Origin: an uncultured Selenomonadales bacterium
GTDB lineage: Bacteria > Bacillota_C > Negativicutes > Selenomonadales > Selenomonadaceae
Reading direction: 5' to 3'
NCBI GenBank assembly: GCA_937907035.1
Contig: CALCTX010000059.1
Span: 1-12,499 of the forward strand
DNA length: 12,499 bases
A program made the position numbers and the translations under genes. This document shows, in pieces, positions 6,634-12,499 of this stretch; position 1 is the stretch's first letter; each line of letters starts with the position of its first letter. A model generated the notes under the pieces. That model made no database searches. It saw only the letters and a program-made list of their open reading frames with translations, and was not told the DNA's origin.

Positions 6634-7758
6634 CTATTGTTCTACCCTTATTACATTGCAGACTTTATTAACTACTGCTAAATCATTCAGTGCCTTCTTG
6701 GCAGTTTCTATCTTGCGATGCTCAACATGATGAGTTATTGCCACGATCTCTGCCTGATCATTTATCTTTCGTGTCTGGATTACCGATTTCAAACTTACTT
6801 CATTGCTGCCGAAAGCTGTTGCGATCAAGCCCAAAACACCCGGCTGATCCTCAACTAACAGCCGGACAAAATAAGATGATTCGGTCTCGTCCAGCGGACA
6901 AATACGTTTCCGCGTATATCCGGCACAAGAAATATGCCCGAATGTATCATTGACAATATCACGCGCAACATCAACAACATCAGCGATAACAGCTGAGGCT
7001 GTAGGCAATGAACCCGCTCCTCTGCCATAGAACATAGCTTCACCAATAGCATTGCCGCGGACAAATATTGCATTGAATACATCATTGACAGCTGCCAGCG
7101 GATGACTGGCTGATAAAAGCACCGGATGAACTCTGACGTCAATCCCTTTTTCAGCGGTTTCCTTCGCTACCGCCAATAATTTGATCACATAACCGAGTTC
7201 TTTAGCATATGCAATATCTCCGGCAGTAATATTGGTAATCCCCTTTACCGATACATCATTGAGAGTAACATCAGCGGAAAATGCCAATGAAGCAAGGATT
7301 GCCGCCTTACGTGCCGCGTCAAGGCCCTCCACATCTGCCGCAGGATCAGCCTCAGCATAACCTTTTTCCTGAGCTTCTTTGAGAACTGCATCATAGTCAC
7401 TGCCATATTGCATCATCTTAGTCAGCATATAATTAGTTGTGCCGTTGACAATGCCCATTACCTCTGTAATCCGGTTTGCTGTCAAGCACTGCCGCAGCGG
7501 CGTAATAATAGGAATACCACCACCGACACTGGCTTCGAACATAAAATCAACTTTGTTCCGGTCTGCCGTATCAAACATTTCTTTACCATACTGTGCTACG
7601 ACATCTTTATTGGCTGTAACAACACTCTTTCCGGCATTCAATGCCTTAAGCATATAGTCTTTTGCCGGAGTTACGCCACCCATCAGTTCAATGACAATAT
7701 CTATTTCAGGATCATCTAAAATATCATTAATATTATCATTCATATTGCTAATAGGCAT
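6634..7758 (-). CDS. hom: Homoserine dehydrogenase, 5'-truncated at the junction
   Basis: NAD(P)H-dependent homoserine dehydrogenase, reducing aspartate semialdehyde to homoserine in the threonine/methionine pathway. What remains (374 residues from the in-frame ATG at 7758) starts in the second half of the Rossmann domain: ILDDPEIDIVIELMGG, then TANKDVVA with an active-site Lys. The catalytic domain follows (FEASVGGGIPI, NGTTNYMLTKM, DPAADVEGLDAARKAA with the second active-site Lys at about 151). The last 85 residues are an ACT domain (RLLVEDQPGVLGLIA), the usual site of threonine feedback inhibition. Normal length is about 425-435, so 55-65 residues, including the GxGxxG nucleotide-binding loop, are missing. 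The frame stays open only to a stop at 7774-7776, and no family-like residues appear upstream of about 7740. The ATG at 7758 is not the native start: no ribosome site precedes it. This is a contig join or breakpoint rather than a short isoform. It forms an operon with thrB. Confidence 0.93.
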   Translation of the reverse strand: MPISNMNDNINDILDDPEIDIVIELMGGVTPAKDYMLKALNAGKSVVTANKDVVAQYGKEMFDTADRNKVDFMFEASVGGGIPIITPLRQCLTANRITEVMGIVNGTTNYMLTKMMQYGSDYDAVLKEAQEKGYAEADPAADVEGLDAARKAAILASLAFSADVTLNDVSVKGITNITAGDIAYAKELGYVIKLLAVAKETAEKGIDVRVHPVLLSASHPLAAVNDVFNAIFVRGNAIGEAMFYGRGAGSLPTASAVIADVVDVARDIVNDTFGHISCAGYTRKRICPLDETESSYFVRLLVEDQPGVLGLIATAFGSNEVSLKSVIQTRKINDQAEIVAITHHVEHRKIETAKKALNDLAVVNKVCNVIRVEQ

Positions 7759-7776
7759 GCTGATATTTGCAGTTCA
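7735..7776. other. Junction between bacterial and archaeal sequence
   Basis: Left of this stretch is the 5'-truncated bacterial hom gene reading leftward; right of it is a 5'-truncated archaeal transporter gene reading rightward. Protein-level similarity to homoserine dehydrogenase ends by about 7737-7757, and similarity to the transporter family starts by about 7757. Base composition, Arg codon choice (CGN to AGR), ribosome-site type and spacer style all switch here. No insertion sequence, integrase, tRNA or long repeat marks the spot. The palindrome GCATGC sits at 7755-7760. Confidence 0.85.
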
Positions 7777-9592
7777 ATTGCCGGGCTCCCGTACTGGAAT
7801 TATGGCATTGTTCAATCCAAATTGGTCAGTCCTTTTGGATTTGAATGTATGGATAGCTGCATTTGGCCAATTGGTATTCTCATATGGTTTAGGTTATGCC
7901 ATAGCAAGCACTTATTCTTCCTACTTGGGAGAAAAAGCAAATCTGATTGACAATGCATGGATCATGGTTTTGGCAAGCTTAATATTTGAAGTCTTGGTTT
8001 CAATTCTTTTATTTGCTCTTATGGGTTATATGGCATTGGGAAGGAATATTCCTATTACCAGCTTGGTCAGTGACGGATTTTCATTGATATTCGTCGTTTT
8101 CCCTAATGTATTCAACATTATGGATCCTTGGGTCTATATTGTGGCTCCGGCATTTTTCCTGCTTTTGTTTGTTGGAAGCTTAAGCACAATATTGGCTTTA
8201 ATTGAACCGTTGACCAATTCCATTTGTGAAAAATTCGCTTGGACAAGAGATAGGGCCATCAGACAGCTTGTATTGGTAGGCCTCTTTGTTTCATTCATAT
8301 TTGCAACAGGTATGGGAGAATACCTCTTAAGGATTGCTGATTCATTCATTACACAATTTGCAATTGTCTTAGGTGTCTTGCTTGAAATAATTGTTTTAGG
8401 TTGGGTTTATGATATTGAGGACATCCGTTCAATCCTAAATGACAATTCTCATATCAAGGTAGATAAGTCATGGGTAATCACAATCAGATTTATCATTCCT
8501 ATAATATTGGCTATAATTTGGATTATGGGGGTATATGGCTTGATTCTTGCTGGTGATAGGCAAAGCTTGCTTGTTCAATCAATCATCGCTTCCATATTTG
8601 TCATTGTTCCATTAGTTCTAACCATCCTTCCATATGAAGGGGATTATTCCCTTGATTTATCAAGAGGCGGTGGAGTAAACTACTTCAAGGAAAAGGAATA
8701 TGTCGACAAGACCATTGATGATTACGTTGATGAGGAAGAGAATCCAAATCCATTGTTTGATAAGAACGGATCTTTTGTAAGTCCGTACAAATCCTTGAGG
8801 AACAGATTCAAAAAGTCTGAAGAAGAGGAAGATGCCATTGATGATATGGCAGAAGAGGACAATTCCAAATCCAGAAGGTTAAACAGATTCGGCAAATCCA
8901 AATCCAAGTCAGGCAAGAATGTGCTGAAAAATGTGGACATGTCATCTGAAGAGTTTGACTCTCCTTTTGATGATGATTATGACTCTAAGTATAATGATGC
9001 TTATGGAGAAGGTCCTAGTTCCAAAGAGCCATCACAAAGGGATGGTAAAAAGAAATCAAAATCATTGTTTGATAAGATAAACATGTTCAGTAAAGACAAG
9101 GAAGATAATGACAACTTAAATGATGATTTCGATGAAGATTTGACATTTGATGATGATTATGGTGATTATGGTGATTTGGACTATATAGCTCCTATTAGAG
9201 AGGAAGATGCATTCAATAATCAAAGAAACCATACCTTCAAAAGTTCAAGGGATGCAGAGGTTTTTGATAATCTTGATGATTATGTTGAAAAACCTAAGCC
9301 AAAACCTAAAAAATCAGCATCTAAAAAACCTAAAGCCAAAGCGAAAGCCAAATCAAGTTCCAAAAAGGCAAAGGTTGAAGAACCTGCTGAAGAGGAATAT
9401 GAAGATTTCACTGATGACTTCTTTGATGATGGCGTATTCGGTGATGAAGGATATGAATCCCTTTTGGATGATTATGAAAAGCCTAAATCAAAATCTAGGA
9501 AATCTTCTAAAAGACAGTCAGAAGAAGAATACACTGTTTATGATTATGAAAGAAAAGGAGCAGATTCTGTTTTCAATTTAGACGATGATTAA
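7757..9592 (+). CDS. NSS/SNF-family sodium-dependent transporter, 5'-truncated, with long charged C-terminal tail
   Basis: The C-terminal two thirds of a neurotransmitter:sodium symporter (LeuT-like) protein, normally a Na+-coupled importer of amino acids or related compounds. From the ATG at 7757 the product is 611 residues. The start has the end of TM5 and loop LPGSRTGIMALFNPNW, as in LeuT before TM6. TM6 follows (WIAAFGQLVFSYGLGYA, about 31-57, with the unwound F-S-Y-G-L-G centre), then six more hydrophobic helices at about 67-94, 125-152, 168-192, 197-218, 239-265 and 272-292. TM1 to most of TM5, which carry much of the Na+ and substrate sites, are absent because the sequence switches at the junction. 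Residues about 295-611 are an unusual soluble tail with Asp/Glu-Tyr blocks alternating with Lys/Pro/Ala/Ser blocks. Codon use (AGA/AGG) and composition are archaeal. An in-frame ATG at 7691 lies in the bacterial part and is not the true start. Confidence 0.82.
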   Translation: MLIFAVQLPGSRTGIMALFNPNWSVLLDLNVWIAAFGQLVFSYGLGYAIASTYSSYLGEKANLIDNAWIMVLASLIFEVLVSILLFALMGYMALGRNIPITSLVSDGFSLIFVVFPNVFNIMDPWVYIVAPAFFLLLFVGSLSTILALIEPLTNSICEKFAWTRDRAIRQLVLVGLFVSFIFATGMGEYLLRIADSFITQFAIVLGVLLEIIVLGWVYDIEDIRSILNDNSHIKVDKSWVITIRFIIPIILAIIWIMGVYGLILAGDRQSLLVQSIIASIFVIVPLVLTILPYEGDYSLDLSRGGGVNYFKEKEYVDKTIDDYVDEEENPNPLFDKNGSFVSPYKSLRNRFKKSEEEEDAIDDMAEEDNSKSRRLNRFGKSKSKSGKNVLKNVDMSSEEFDSPFDDDYDSKYNDAYGEGPSSKEPSQRDGKKKSKSLFDKINMFSKDKEDNDNLNDDFDEDLTFDDDYGDYGDLDYIAPIREEDAFNNQRNHTFKSSRDAEVFDNLDDYVEKPKPKPKKSASKKPKAKAKAKSSSKKAKVEEPAEEEYEDFTDDFFDDGVFGDEGYESLLDDYEKPKSKSRKSSKRQSEEEYTVYDYERKGADSVFNLDDD

Positions 9593-9634
9593 ATCAAACT
9601 TTTAGAAAAAGTTTGATAAAACTTTTCTTTTTTA
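9593..9634 (+). terminator. Hairpin and T-rich tract after the transporter gene
   Basis: Directly after the stop codon, ATCAAACTTTT (9593-9603) and AAAAGTTTGAT (9607-9617) form a perfect 11-bp stem with a three-base loop, followed by AAAACTTTTCTTTTTT. Archaeal RNA polymerase terminates on oligo-T tracts without needing a hairpin, so the T-rich run is the likely signal. The hairpin may protect the 3' end, or may simply be AT-rich coincidence. Confidence 0.6.
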
Positions 9635-9644
9635 GACAATTAAT

Positions 9645-9733
9645 TTTTATTTTCTATTCTAATTTTCTATTTTTCCCATTTTTTATTTCATTCTTTTATT
9701 TTCTATTCTAATTTTCTATTTTTTCCATTTTTT
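9645..9733. repeat. AT-rich direct repeat, two copies of about 40 bases
   Basis: The unit beginning TTTTATTTTCTATTCT occurs at 9645-9684 and again at 9694-9733, offset by 49 bases, with essentially one C/T difference over the first 39 bases. It lies in the spacer between the transporter and the membrane-anchored protein. It is a local duplication in a T-rich spacer; no coding or regulatory role is evident, though the long pyrimidine tract could help terminate transcription. Confidence 0.7.
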
Positions 9734-9782
9734 TTTAAAAATATGCAGAAATTCCATTTATTTTTCATGTTTTTAATAATAA

Positions 9783-9790
9783 TATATATA
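9783..9790 (+). promoter_or_regulatory. Archaeal TATA box for the membrane-anchored protein gene
   Basis: TATATATA at 9783-9790 lies in an A/T-rich stretch about 45 bases before the ATG at 9831. With the usual 25-27 bases between the TATA box centre and start site, transcription would begin near 9812 and leave a leader of about 20 bases containing the AAAGGTG ribosome site. In so AT-rich a region the exact box is uncertain. Confidence 0.5.
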
Positions 9791-9830
9791 AAGATAAAAA
9801 CATAATTAATATTAATAAAAGGTGTATTTT

Positions 9831-10364
9831 ATGGATAAGAAAATGGCTATTTTAATAGTTGCTGTATTTTGTTTACTTTGCATAGGTTCCTATATGATAT
9901 TTGAACCAGGCAGAGATGTCACTTATCATCAAATGAATCTAACAAATTCCTGTTCTGCACAAGTTCCAGTAACTGATAAGATATCCGAATATACTGATAA
10001 TTTGGATATTCATTACTACTGTGATTATGATTACGGCCTTAACGTTACAAGTTTCAACAATGGCTCTCCAGTTACCGGATCACAAGGAATGCTTAGGTTC
10101 CAAAAGATTAAAGCGGAAACTTTAGGTACTGATGAGATAAGTGATGGCAATTTCACTTGCTATAAAAACGATAAGTTGGGAACTTATACTGTGTTTGTTG
10201 AAGATGCAAAATCAAATAATTTCATTCTAATGTCTTCAAAGGATAAGACAATCTTGCAAAAAGTTTATGATAGTTTAGAGGCAAGAATTCTTGTTGACGA
10301 TTATGAGCTTCAACAGATGTATGCTGAAAATTCCACTAATAATAGTTCATCTCACTATTATTGA
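9831..10364 (+). CDS. Hypothetical membrane-anchored protein
   Basis: A 177-residue protein that I do not recognise. MDKKMAILIVAVFCLLCIGS opens it: a Lys-rich start followed by one hydrophobic helix (about 5-25), either a signal anchor or an uncleaved signal peptide, so most of the chain should lie outside the cytoplasm. The rest is soluble, acidic and Tyr/Asn/Ser-rich, with three Cys (the pair NSC and YYC at about 41 and 64, and another near 105) that could form a disulfide, and a low-complexity end NSTNNSSSHYY. Several N-x-S/T sites could be archaeal N-glycosylation sites. The middle (GMLRFQKIKAETLG through ILMSSKDKTILQKVYDSL) has the rhythm of small beta-sheet proteins with a final helix that methanogens often encode, but this is an impression only. 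The ATG at 9831 is chosen over a GTG at 9822, which overlaps the AAAGGTG ribosome site 6-7 bases upstream. Confidence 0.75.
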   Translation: MDKKMAILIVAVFCLLCIGSYMIFEPGRDVTYHQMNLTNSCSAQVPVTDKISEYTDNLDIHYYCDYDYGLNVTSFNNGSPVTGSQGMLRFQKIKAETLGTDEISDGNFTCYKNDKLGTYTVFVEDAKSNNFILMSSKDKTILQKVYDSLEARILVDDYELQQMYAENSTNNSSSHYY

Positions 10365-10434
10365 TTTTAATTTTTTTAATTTTAGTTTCTTAATTTTCAA
10401 CTTATCTAATTCTTTATTTTTTTAATGTGATAAT

Positions 10435-12228
10435 ATGAATACTGCAGAAGCATTAATACGATTGCTTGAACAGGATGGCGTTAAGCATATTTTTGGACAC
10501 CCTGGAGAACAGATACTTCCTTTCTACAAAGCTTTAAAGGATTCTTCAATTGAGCATATTCTTACAAGACATGAACAGGGGGCTGTTCATGCTGCAGACG
10601 CTTATGCTCGTTCATCAGGCAATTATGGAATGTGCATTTCCACTGCAGGGCCCGGTGCAATGAATCTTGTTATGGGTGTAGCAACTGCCTTTAAGGATTC
10701 TGTACCACTCCTTGTAATCACTGGAGACAATGACTATTCCAGAAAGGATGAAGACATCTTCCAAAATTCTCCAATCAATGATGTTTTTGAGAATATAACT
10801 GTTGCAAGCTTCCATCCATCTTCTGCAAAATCCGCTATTTTTAATTTAATCGAATCTTTAATCATGCTTCACAAGTGTCCGAAGGGGCCTGTTCACATCA
10901 ATCTATCCAAGGATGTGCTTATGGAAGATGTGGATTTGAATGACATTTCATTGGAAAGATTGATTGGTTCATCAAAAACCCCTATTTTTGCGGATATTCC
11001 TTCTGATTTTGATTGCTTCAATGAAAGAATTTCCAATCTTGATGACCTTTATGAACTGGTGAATATTTTTGATGATCACTTCAATTATTTTGATGGAAAA
11101 TTAGTGTTTATCGATGATTTATCAAAAAATGTCATGGCTAATGTAGATAACAGTATCAACTTAGCTATTGAAAAACTTAAGAATTCACGAAAACCATTAA
11201 TCGTTGTAGGAAATGGTATAGTTTGGGGTAAAGCTATCGAAAAATTAAACGCCTTTGTAAGTAAAACATGGGTGCCTATTGTTACTACTTTTCACTCTAA
11301 GGGAGTCATCAGTGAAGACGACAAATTGAACCTTGGAATTGTTGGACTTAGGGGAACTTCCATAGCAAACTATGCCTATGAAAACTCTGATTGCATTTTG
11401 GTTTTAGGTGCAAGATTATCTGAGAGAACAATTGCAGCTTGTGATTTTAATGATGTCAAGGATAAAATGATACATGTCAACATCAATGGGGATTGTCTTA
11501 AGGGCAAGATCAATATTTGCATGGATGCATCAGACCTTTTAGACTTATTGTTGAATGACCTTGAATATAAAGAGTATAAGGATAAGGACTTCATATTGTA
11601 TCAGGATTGGATCAATGAAATCTATTCCAACCATAAGCCATTGATAGTTGATGGAATTGAAGAGTCCGAAGAGAACTGCTCTCCATTAAGACCTCCTTAT
11701 GCAATCAATAAAATCGTCAATGCATTCAAGGGCAGCTATTTCCTTTCAGATGCAGGAACTCACACAACTTGGACAACATTGCTTTCCAGCAATGACAAGT
11801 TTGGAAAACTCTTGTTTTCAGGAGGATTTGGGCCTATGGGTTATGGTTTGCCTGGAGCTATTGGTGTAGCTGTTGCTCATCAGGATAATCAAGTTGTGGT
11901 CATATGCGGTGATGGTGATATTCAGATGGTCATTCAGGAATTGGCTACAATTCGTGAATATGATTTGAATGTCAATGTTTTCATTATAGATAACTCACAA
12001 TTGGGAATCATTAGACAATGGGAAGAGACAGTTTATGATATGGAAAAGTATCAAATCGATTTGTCAAATCCAGATTTTGTAAAATTGGCTAAAGCTTATG
12101 GAATCGATTCTATGAAAGTGGAATCCAAAGAAGACCTTGAATTGGCTATTGATAATGCCTTTGGTTCCAATCACGCATTTTTAGCTGATGTTTGTGTATG
12201 TGAAGAGAATATTCCTTTGCCTAAATAA
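10435..12228 (+). CDS. ThDP-dependent acetolactate synthase-like large subunit
   Basis: A 597-residue thiamine diphosphate enzyme of the acetohydroxyacid synthase (IlvB) family, which would condense two pyruvates or pyruvate with 2-oxobutyrate. The PYR domain has FGHPGEQILP (20-29; IlvB usually has GYPGG) and the catalytic Glu47 in TRHEQGAVHAADAYAR. The central domain has KPLIVVGNGIVWG, GLRGTSIANYAYENSDC and LGARLSERT, as in FAD-binding AHAS, but with S-E-R-T where IlvB usually has D-D-R-V-T-G. The ThDP domain has GFGPMGYGLPGAIG, the metal-binding GDGDIQM (492-498) closing at Asn520, and GIIRQWEE with the Trp typical of AHAS. The linker between the PYR and central domains is about 50 residues longer than usual. 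No ilvN is next to it. GTGAT at 10427-10431 is an archaeal-type ribosome site just before the ATG. It could be a paralogue with another substrate, so I give no gene symbol. Confidence 0.88.
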   Translation: MNTAEALIRLLEQDGVKHIFGHPGEQILPFYKALKDSSIEHILTRHEQGAVHAADAYARSSGNYGMCISTAGPGAMNLVMGVATAFKDSVPLLVITGDNDYSRKDEDIFQNSPINDVFENITVASFHPSSAKSAIFNLIESLIMLHKCPKGPVHINLSKDVLMEDVDLNDISLERLIGSSKTPIFADIPSDFDCFNERISNLDDLYELVNIFDDHFNYFDGKLVFIDDLSKNVMANVDNSINLAIEKLKNSRKPLIVVGNGIVWGKAIEKLNAFVSKTWVPIVTTFHSKGVISEDDKLNLGIVGLRGTSIANYAYENSDCILVLGARLSERTIAACDFNDVKDKMIHVNINGDCLKGKINICMDASDLLDLLLNDLEYKEYKDKDFILYQDWINEIYSNHKPLIVDGIEESEENCSPLRPPYAINKIVNAFKGSYFLSDAGTHTTWTTLLSSNDKFGKLLFSGGFGPMGYGLPGAIGVAVAHQDNQVVVICGDGDIQMVIQELATIREYDLNVNVFIIDNSQLGIIRQWEETVYDMEKYQIDLSNPDFVKLAKAYGIDSMKVESKEDLELAIDNAFGSNHAFLADVCVCEENIPLPK

Positions 12229-12277
12229 AAGAGTTTTATTTTTTTAATCTATTTCTTTTCCTAAATAAAACAGTTTT
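12211..12277. repeat. Duplicated gene terminus, 40-base offset
   Basis: Bases 12211-12237, which include the last codons and stop of the acetolactate synthase-like gene, recur at 12251-12277 with 24 of 27 positions identical (core CCTAAATAAAA followed by AGTTTT). It looks like an imperfect tandem duplication of about 40 bases that copied the 3' end of the gene into the spacer. The T-rich run after each copy (TTTTATTTTTTT and TTTTTTT) could serve as tandem archaeal terminators. Confidence 0.65.
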
Positions 12278-12280
12278 TTT

Positions 12281-12328
12281 AATTTATTTTTTAATTTATT
12301 TTTTAATTTATTTTTTAATTTATTTTTT
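12281..12328. repeat. 12-base tandem repeat, four exact copies
   Basis: The unit AATTTATTTTTT is repeated four times without a mismatch (12281-12292, 12293-12304, 12305-12316, 12317-12328), preceded by a partial TTTTTT. The last unit supplies the stop codon of the convergent minus-strand gene. On the plus strand it gives T6 tracts every 12 bases, suiting termination of the acetolactate synthase-like transcript; on the minus strand it gives A6 tracts. Confidence 0.9.
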
Positions 12329-12499
12329 AACTTTCAGTCTTTTTTCTCTTTCAAAGAACTCTTTTAATAGTTGGTTTTTATTTTTCTCAATGAATGGATT
12401 ATGTTTTTCATCGATTGATTCAATTTGATAATCCAATTGTGAATTGCTTTTAGTTTCCAATATGTAAGCTATTGGTTCAATGTCTAGGTGGGATATTGA
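12320..12499 (-). CDS. 3' end of a convergent gene, product unknown (partial)
   Basis: The minus strand is open from the window edge at 12499 to a TAA at 12322-12320, giving the last 59 residues of a protein whose start lies outside. The fragment begins SISHLDIEPIAYILETKSN and ends with a charged helix-like stretch (NQLLKEFFEREKRLKVKK). Codon usage and composition match the archaeal genes to the left. It is too short for me to assign a family. The gene is convergent with the acetolactate synthase-like gene, and its stop lies inside the 12-base tandem repeat. Only the open frame and its amino acid composition support it. Confidence 0.6.
   Translation of the reverse strand, partial: SISHLDIEPIAYILETKSNSQLDYQIESIDEKHNPFIEKNKNQLLKEFFEREKRLKVKK

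Noticed and set aside
7691..7756. In-frame upstream extension of the transporter to an ATG at 7691
   Set aside because: These 22 codons are the reverse complement of conserved hom sequence; the open frame there is accidental.
9207..9581. Alternative plus-strand frame of 124 codons within the transporter tail
   Set aside because: It is out of frame with the better supported tail, rich in Met/Lys/Asn as expected for a shifted reading of the GAT/GAA-rich sequence, and has no ribosome site.
7757..12228. Transfer of an archaeal gene block into a bacterial chromosome
   Set aside because: Only one boundary is visible, no mobility genes or direct repeats mark it, both boundary genes are broken, and the archaeal expression signals are intact, so a contig chimera is simpler.
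12240..12330. Regular AT-rich repeats considered as a CRISPR array
   Set aside because: The units are 12 bases, directly abutting and without spacers: a simple tandem repeat.

Overview
The window looks like two unrelated genomes joined at about position 7735-7776. The left part (about 7.75 kb) reads as a bacterium. It has moderate GC, Arg codons mostly of the CGN type, sigma-70-type promoters (a consensus -35 with a good -10 upstream of an HU gene), GGAGG ribosome binding sites and rho-independent terminators. Its gene content (HU, CCA-type nucleotidyltransferase, homoserine dehydrogenase followed by homoserine kinase, a DUF1294 protein) fits a Firmicute, and the homoserine dehydrogenase resembles those I know from Negativicutes. 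The right part (about 4.7 kb) reads as a methanogenic archaeon of the Methanobrevibacter type. It is very AT-rich, Arg is almost always AGA/AGG, ribosome sites are of the GGTG/GTGAT type, an archaeal TATA box is visible, and spacers are T-rich with short repeats. Both lineages share gut and rumen habitats, so a chimeric metagenomic contig is the simplest reading; an interdomain transfer is possible but has no support here.

Layout, bacterial side. Positions 1-55 may be the end of an IS256/Mutator-type insertion sequence. Next comes a minus-strand gene for a 183-residue protein with two SHOCT-like helical hairpins. A plus-strand pair follows: a GspE/PilB-type secretion or pilus ATPase lacking the usual N-terminal domain, and an acyltransferase-3 membrane enzyme 19 bases downstream with its own strong ribosome site. 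On the minus strand are HU (own promoter and a 16-bp-stem terminator), then, reading leftward from 7758, homoserine dehydrogenase (5' end missing), homoserine kinase, a terminator, the CCA-type nucleotidyltransferase and a DUF1294 membrane protein. The two homoserine enzymes carry aspartate semialdehyde to homoserine and then O-phosphohomoserine, in the threonine branch.

Layout, archaeal side. At the junction a neurotransmitter:sodium symporter family transporter begins without its first five membrane helices. It ends in a roughly 315-residue tail of alternating acidic and Lys/Pro/Ala-rich blocks. Next are a 177-residue membrane-anchored protein of unknown function and a ThDP-dependent acetolactate synthase-like large subunit with no small-subunit gene next to it. 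The window ends in the 3' part of a convergent minus-strand gene. The spacers hold a hairpin, a 40-base direct repeat, a duplicated gene terminus and a 12-base tandem repeat.

I see no CRISPR array, tRNA, rRNA or defence locus. The strongest observation is the head-to-head truncation of two genes from different domains of life at one point. The most interesting biology is the histone-H1-like tail of the archaeal transporter and the divergent acetolactate synthase paralogue.
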